Shown piece by piece: positions 5,427 through 7,784 of a stretch of DNA of 7,784 nt. The stretch's first letter is position 1. The number at the start of each line of letters is the position of its first letter. The DNA is from Burkholderiales bacterium (GTDB lineage: Bacteria > Pseudomonadota > Gammaproteobacteria > Burkholderiales > SG8-39). The notes beneath the pieces were generated by a model. That model was not told the DNA's origin and ran no database searches. It worked only from the letters and a program-made list of their open reading frames with translations. A program made the position numbers and the translations under genes. The stretch covers positions 1 through 7,784 of the forward strand of contig DAIDTN010000025.1 in NCBI GenBank assembly GCA_027457185.1, given 5' to 3'.

Positions 5427-6482
5427 ATGATAAACTTTGGCATGCATTGCCATCTGCTGCTTCCCGATCTGTTCTGGCCCGAGCGCGATTTCCCCGATAT
5501 CTATCGCGGACTCGAGCTTGCGGCACTGGAGCGGCTGCTGGCCAAGGGGCGGCGCGACCGCGCCGCAGCGGCCGCAACGGAATCCGCCGAAGCCTGGCTG
5601 TGCCAACGCTTCGAGGTGGAAAAGCAAGGCGACTGGCCGGCCGCGCCCTATTGCCTGCTCGCCGACGGCGGCGAGCCGGGCCAACACCACTGGCTGCGCG
5701 CCGATCCGGTGCACCTCAAGCTGGAAGGCGGGCGCCTCGTGCTCGCCGGCAGCGGCGTATTTTCGATATCGCAGCAGGAGGCCGAGTGTCTCTCCGACAG
5801 CCTCAACGTGCATTTTTCCGGAGACGGCCTAGTGTTCTATCCGCTGCGGCCGGACCGCTGGTATCTGCGGGTGGAGCGCGTGCCTGCGCTGGAAACGACG
5901 GCGCTGCCCGATGCCGCCGGCAGGAGCATCGCTGCCCTGCTGCCGCACGGCAGCGACGCGCCGGCCTGGCGCGCGCGCCTGAACGAGATGCAGATGCTGC
6001 TGCACGGCCATGCGGTCAACGCTGCGCGCGAAAGTGCAGGCATGCTGCCGATCAACAGCGTCTGGCTCTGGGGCGGCGGCAGCATCGCAAACGCCGTGAC
6101 CGCGCCCTGCAATGAGGTCTGGAGCCGGGACCCCTTCGCGACAGGACTGGCACTGGCGGCGCGTCTTGCCGCGCGTCCGCTGCCCGAGGATGCTGCGGCG
6201 CTGTTGCGCGCCGGCGCCAGCGCAGGCGTGAACCTGATCGTGCTCGACCAGCTGCGCGCCGCGGCGCAGTACGGCGATGCGCATGGCTGGCGTGAAGCCC
6301 TGCAGCAGCTCGAGCGCGACTGGTTCGCGCCCCTGCTCGAAGCGCTCAGGCAGGAACGCGTCGGCATGCTGAGCCTGCATGCGCCCGCACCCGCGCGCGG
6401 GCTCTCGGTCGAGCTTACGCGCGGCGACCTGCGCCGCTTCTGGCGGCGGGTAAGGCCGCTGGCGGATTACGCATCGGCATGA
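5427..6482 (+). CDS. RpfE-family protein (COG4255-like), function unknown
   Basis: A 351-residue, apparently soluble protein with no signal peptide or membrane segment. It resembles the proteobacterial family named after Xanthomonas RpfE; some databases label relatives as phosphoglycerate mutase, but I see no catalytic motif supporting that. Recognisable conserved blocks are HWLRADPVHL at 88-97, the helix LNEMQMLLHGH at 185-195, and PINSVWLWGGGS at 208-219, whose WLWGGG is the best family marker. Later parts are Ala/Leu/Arg-rich and less distinctive. The start is uncertain. ATG 5427 is used here. ATG 5442 (MHCHLLLPDLFWP) suits the family N-terminus at least as well and sits five bases after a -10-like hexamer. 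ATG 5382 would overlap the divergent promoter zone. None has a Shine-Dalgarno. Its TGA overlaps the recJ ATG in ATGA, so both are probably made together. A role beside RecJ in DNA repair is only an inference from linkage. Confidence 0.85.
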   Translation: MINFGMHCHLLLPDLFWPERDFPDIYRGLELAALERLLAKGRRDRAAAAATESAEAWLCQRFEVEKQGDWPAAPYCLLADGGEPGQHHWLRADPVHLKLEGGRLVLAGSGVFSISQQEAECLSDSLNVHFSGDGLVFYPLRPDRWYLRVERVPALETTALPDAAGRSIAALLPHGSDAPAWRARLNEMQMLLHGHAVNAARESAGMLPINSVWLWGGGSIANAVTAPCNEVWSRDPFATGLALAARLAARPLPEDAAALLRAGASAGVNLIVLDQLRAAAQYGDAHGWREALQQLERDWFAPLLEALRQERVGMLSLHAPAPARGLSVELTRGDLRRFWRRVRPLADYASA

Positions 6483-7784
6483 CCAGCATCGTCACCCGTC
6501 CCATCCCCGCGCGCAATCGCGACATGCTGGTGCAGCAGGGCCTGCATCCGGTGCTGGCGCAGTTGTATGCCGCGCGCGGCGTAGTCGACAAAAGCGAAGT
6601 GCAAAGCGAATTCACCGGATTGATTGCGCCGGAGCGGCTGCTGCATGCGGACCGCGCCGCAGCGCTGCTCGCCGATGCCATCGAAACGAAACAGCGCCTG
6701 CTGATCGTCGCCTACTACGATTGCGATGGCGCCACCGCCTGCGCCGTCGGCGTGCGCGCCCTTTCCGCATTCGGCGCGGACGTGGCCTATCTCGTGCCCA
6801 ACCGCTTCGAATACGGCTACGGACTCACGTCCGAAATCGTCGATCTCGCCGTGCGCGCGCCGCGGCGCCCCGACTTGCTGATCACCGTCGACAACGGCAT
6901 CGCCAGCAACGAAGGCGTGGCGCGCGCCAACGAGCTGGGCGGCGCCACGCTGATCACCGACCACCATCTGCCGGGCGATGCGCTGCCGCAGGCCACGTGC
7001 ATCGTCAATCCGAATCAGCCGGGCTGCGATTTCGCCAGCAAGGCCATCGCCGGCGTGGGCGTGATGTTCTACGTCATGCTCGCGCTGCGGGCGGAGCTGC
7101 GCCGGCGCGGCTGGTTCAAGGAGCGGCCCGAATTCAATCTCGCGGCGCTGCTCGACTTGGTGGCCCTGGGCACGGTCGCCGACGTCGTGCGGCTGGACCG
7201 CAACAACCGCATCCTGGTGGCGCAGGGACTGAAGCGCATCCGCGAAGGCAGGATGCACGCCGGGATCGCGGCGCTGTTGCGCGTGGCCGGGCGCGAAGCA
7301 AAGCGCGCATCCTGTTTCGAGCTGGGCTTCGCCGCCGGTCCGCGGCTCAACGCCGCCGGGCGCCTGGCCGACATGGCGCTGGGAATAGAGTGCCTGATCA
7401 CCGACGACACGGCGCGCGCGCTCAACATCGCGCAGGAACTGGACCGGCTGAACCGCGAGCGGCGCGACATCGAAGGCGGGATGCAGGAGCAGGCGCTCGC
7501 CATGCTCGAGGGACTGGGATTGGGCACGGACGCCGGCGACGCTTATACCCTGTCGCTTTACGATCCGAGCTGGCACCAGGGCGTGGTGGGCATACTCGCC
7601 GCGCGCATCAAGGACCGGCTGCACCGGCCGGTGATCGCGTTTGCCGCGGGCAACCCGGGCGAACTCAAAGGATCGGGGCGCTCGATCCCGGGCCTGCATT
7701 TACGCGACGCGCTCGATCTCGTCGCCAAGCGCGCCCCCGGCCTGATCCTGCGCTTCGGCGGCCATGCCGCCGCTGCAGGTCTGA
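6479..7784 (+). CDS. recJ: RecJ single-stranded-DNA 5'-3' exonuclease, C-terminus cut by window edge
   Basis: RecJ degrades single-stranded DNA from the 5' end in recombination (RecF pathway), mismatch repair and base-excision repair. The 435 visible codons correspond to about three quarters of a usual 565-580 residue protein; the C-terminal OB-fold is outside. The order of elements is standard: LVPNRFEYGYGL at 105-116, motif II ITVDNGI at 135-141 (D138), motif III TDHHLPGD at 160-167, motif IV DLVALGTVADVV at 226-237 (D235), then the DHHA1 domain with WHQGVVGILAARIK at 365-378, GSGRS at 398-402 and RFGGHAAAAG at 425-434. Motif I is unusual: it reads A-Y-Y-D-C-D-G at 78-84, with Tyr79 where the first Asp (GDFDADG in E. 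coli) is expected; D81 and D83 are kept. The ATG overlaps the preceding stop as ATGA, with no strong Shine-Dalgarno, so translation is probably coupled. Confidence 0.96.
   Translation, partial: MTSIVTRPIPARNRDMLVQQGLHPVLAQLYAARGVVDKSEVQSEFTGLIAPERLLHADRAAALLADAIETKQRLLIVAYYDCDGATACAVGVRALSAFGADVAYLVPNRFEYGYGLTSEIVDLAVRAPRRPDLLITVDNGIASNEGVARANELGGATLITDHHLPGDALPQATCIVNPNQPGCDFASKAIAGVGVMFYVMLALRAELRRRGWFKERPEFNLAALLDLVALGTVADVVRLDRNNRILVAQGLKRIREGRMHAGIAALLRVAGREAKRASCFELGFAAGPRLNAAGRLADMALGIECLITDDTARALNIAQELDRLNRERRDIEGGMQEQALAMLEGLGLGTDAGDAYTLSLYDPSWHQGVVGILAARIKDRLHRPVIAFAAGNPGELKGSGRSIPGLHLRDALDLVAKRAPGLILRFGGHAAAAGL

Noticed and set aside
6467..7699. 410-codon open frame on the minus strand opposite recJ
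   Set aside because: The recJ frame is unmistakable with its nuclease motifs. The opposite frame has no recognisable domain and arises from third-position GC bias.
1..7784. Mobile element, defence system, prophage or CRISPR signs
   Set aside because: All genes belong to ordinary housekeeping or transport families with uniform GC-rich composition. I saw no transposase, integrase, long direct or inverted repeats, or tRNA-end duplications.

Overview
The window is a chromosomal stretch from a GC-rich Gram-negative bacterium, most likely a betaproteobacterium. The evidence is the lol lipoprotein-export genes (outer-membrane bacteria), a ComEC/Rec2 competence channel, a DUF2062 protein with the N-terminus typical of betaproteobacteria, and an RpfE-type gene directly before recJ. 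It is densely coding. I see no tRNA or rRNA gene, CRISPR array, transposase, integrase or attachment site, and no stretch of 300 bases without a gene.

Layout from left to right: (1) positions 1-963, minus strand, the N-terminal part of comEC, cut by the window edge. (2) A short divergent region at 964-1045. (3) A plus-strand group: a DUF2062 membrane protein, a two-helix K+ channel with an RCK (TrkA-N/TrkA-C) regulatory domain whose start overlaps the previous stop by 11 bases, then a LysE/RhtB-type exporter after a 106-base gap. (4) A convergent junction at 3355-3452 with one weak hairpin. (5) A minus-strand pair, a LolC/E/F-type permease followed by lolD with an 8-base overlap; together they form the inner-membrane ABC complex that hands lipoproteins to LolA. 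(6) A second divergent region at 5377-5426. (7) A plus-strand pair, an RpfE-family gene of unknown function and recJ, overlapping by ATGA; recJ runs off the right edge.

Most of this is ordinary core-genome content, and I found no new multi-gene system. Two details stand out. The K+ channel gene carries a strong internal ribosome binding site (GGAGG, six bases, ATG) at the junction of pore and RCK domain. It is built from a run of arginine codons unusual for this DNA, and would yield a free RCK subunit as reported for the archaeal channel MthK. Second, RecJ has Tyr at position 79, where the first Asp of nuclease motif I (D-x-D-x-D-G) is expected; this is either a sequencing error or a real change in the active site. 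Smaller points are promoter-like hexamers placed right before SD-less start codons, two short dyads in the divergent regions, and a 37-codon frame joined by ATGA overlaps to both neighbours.
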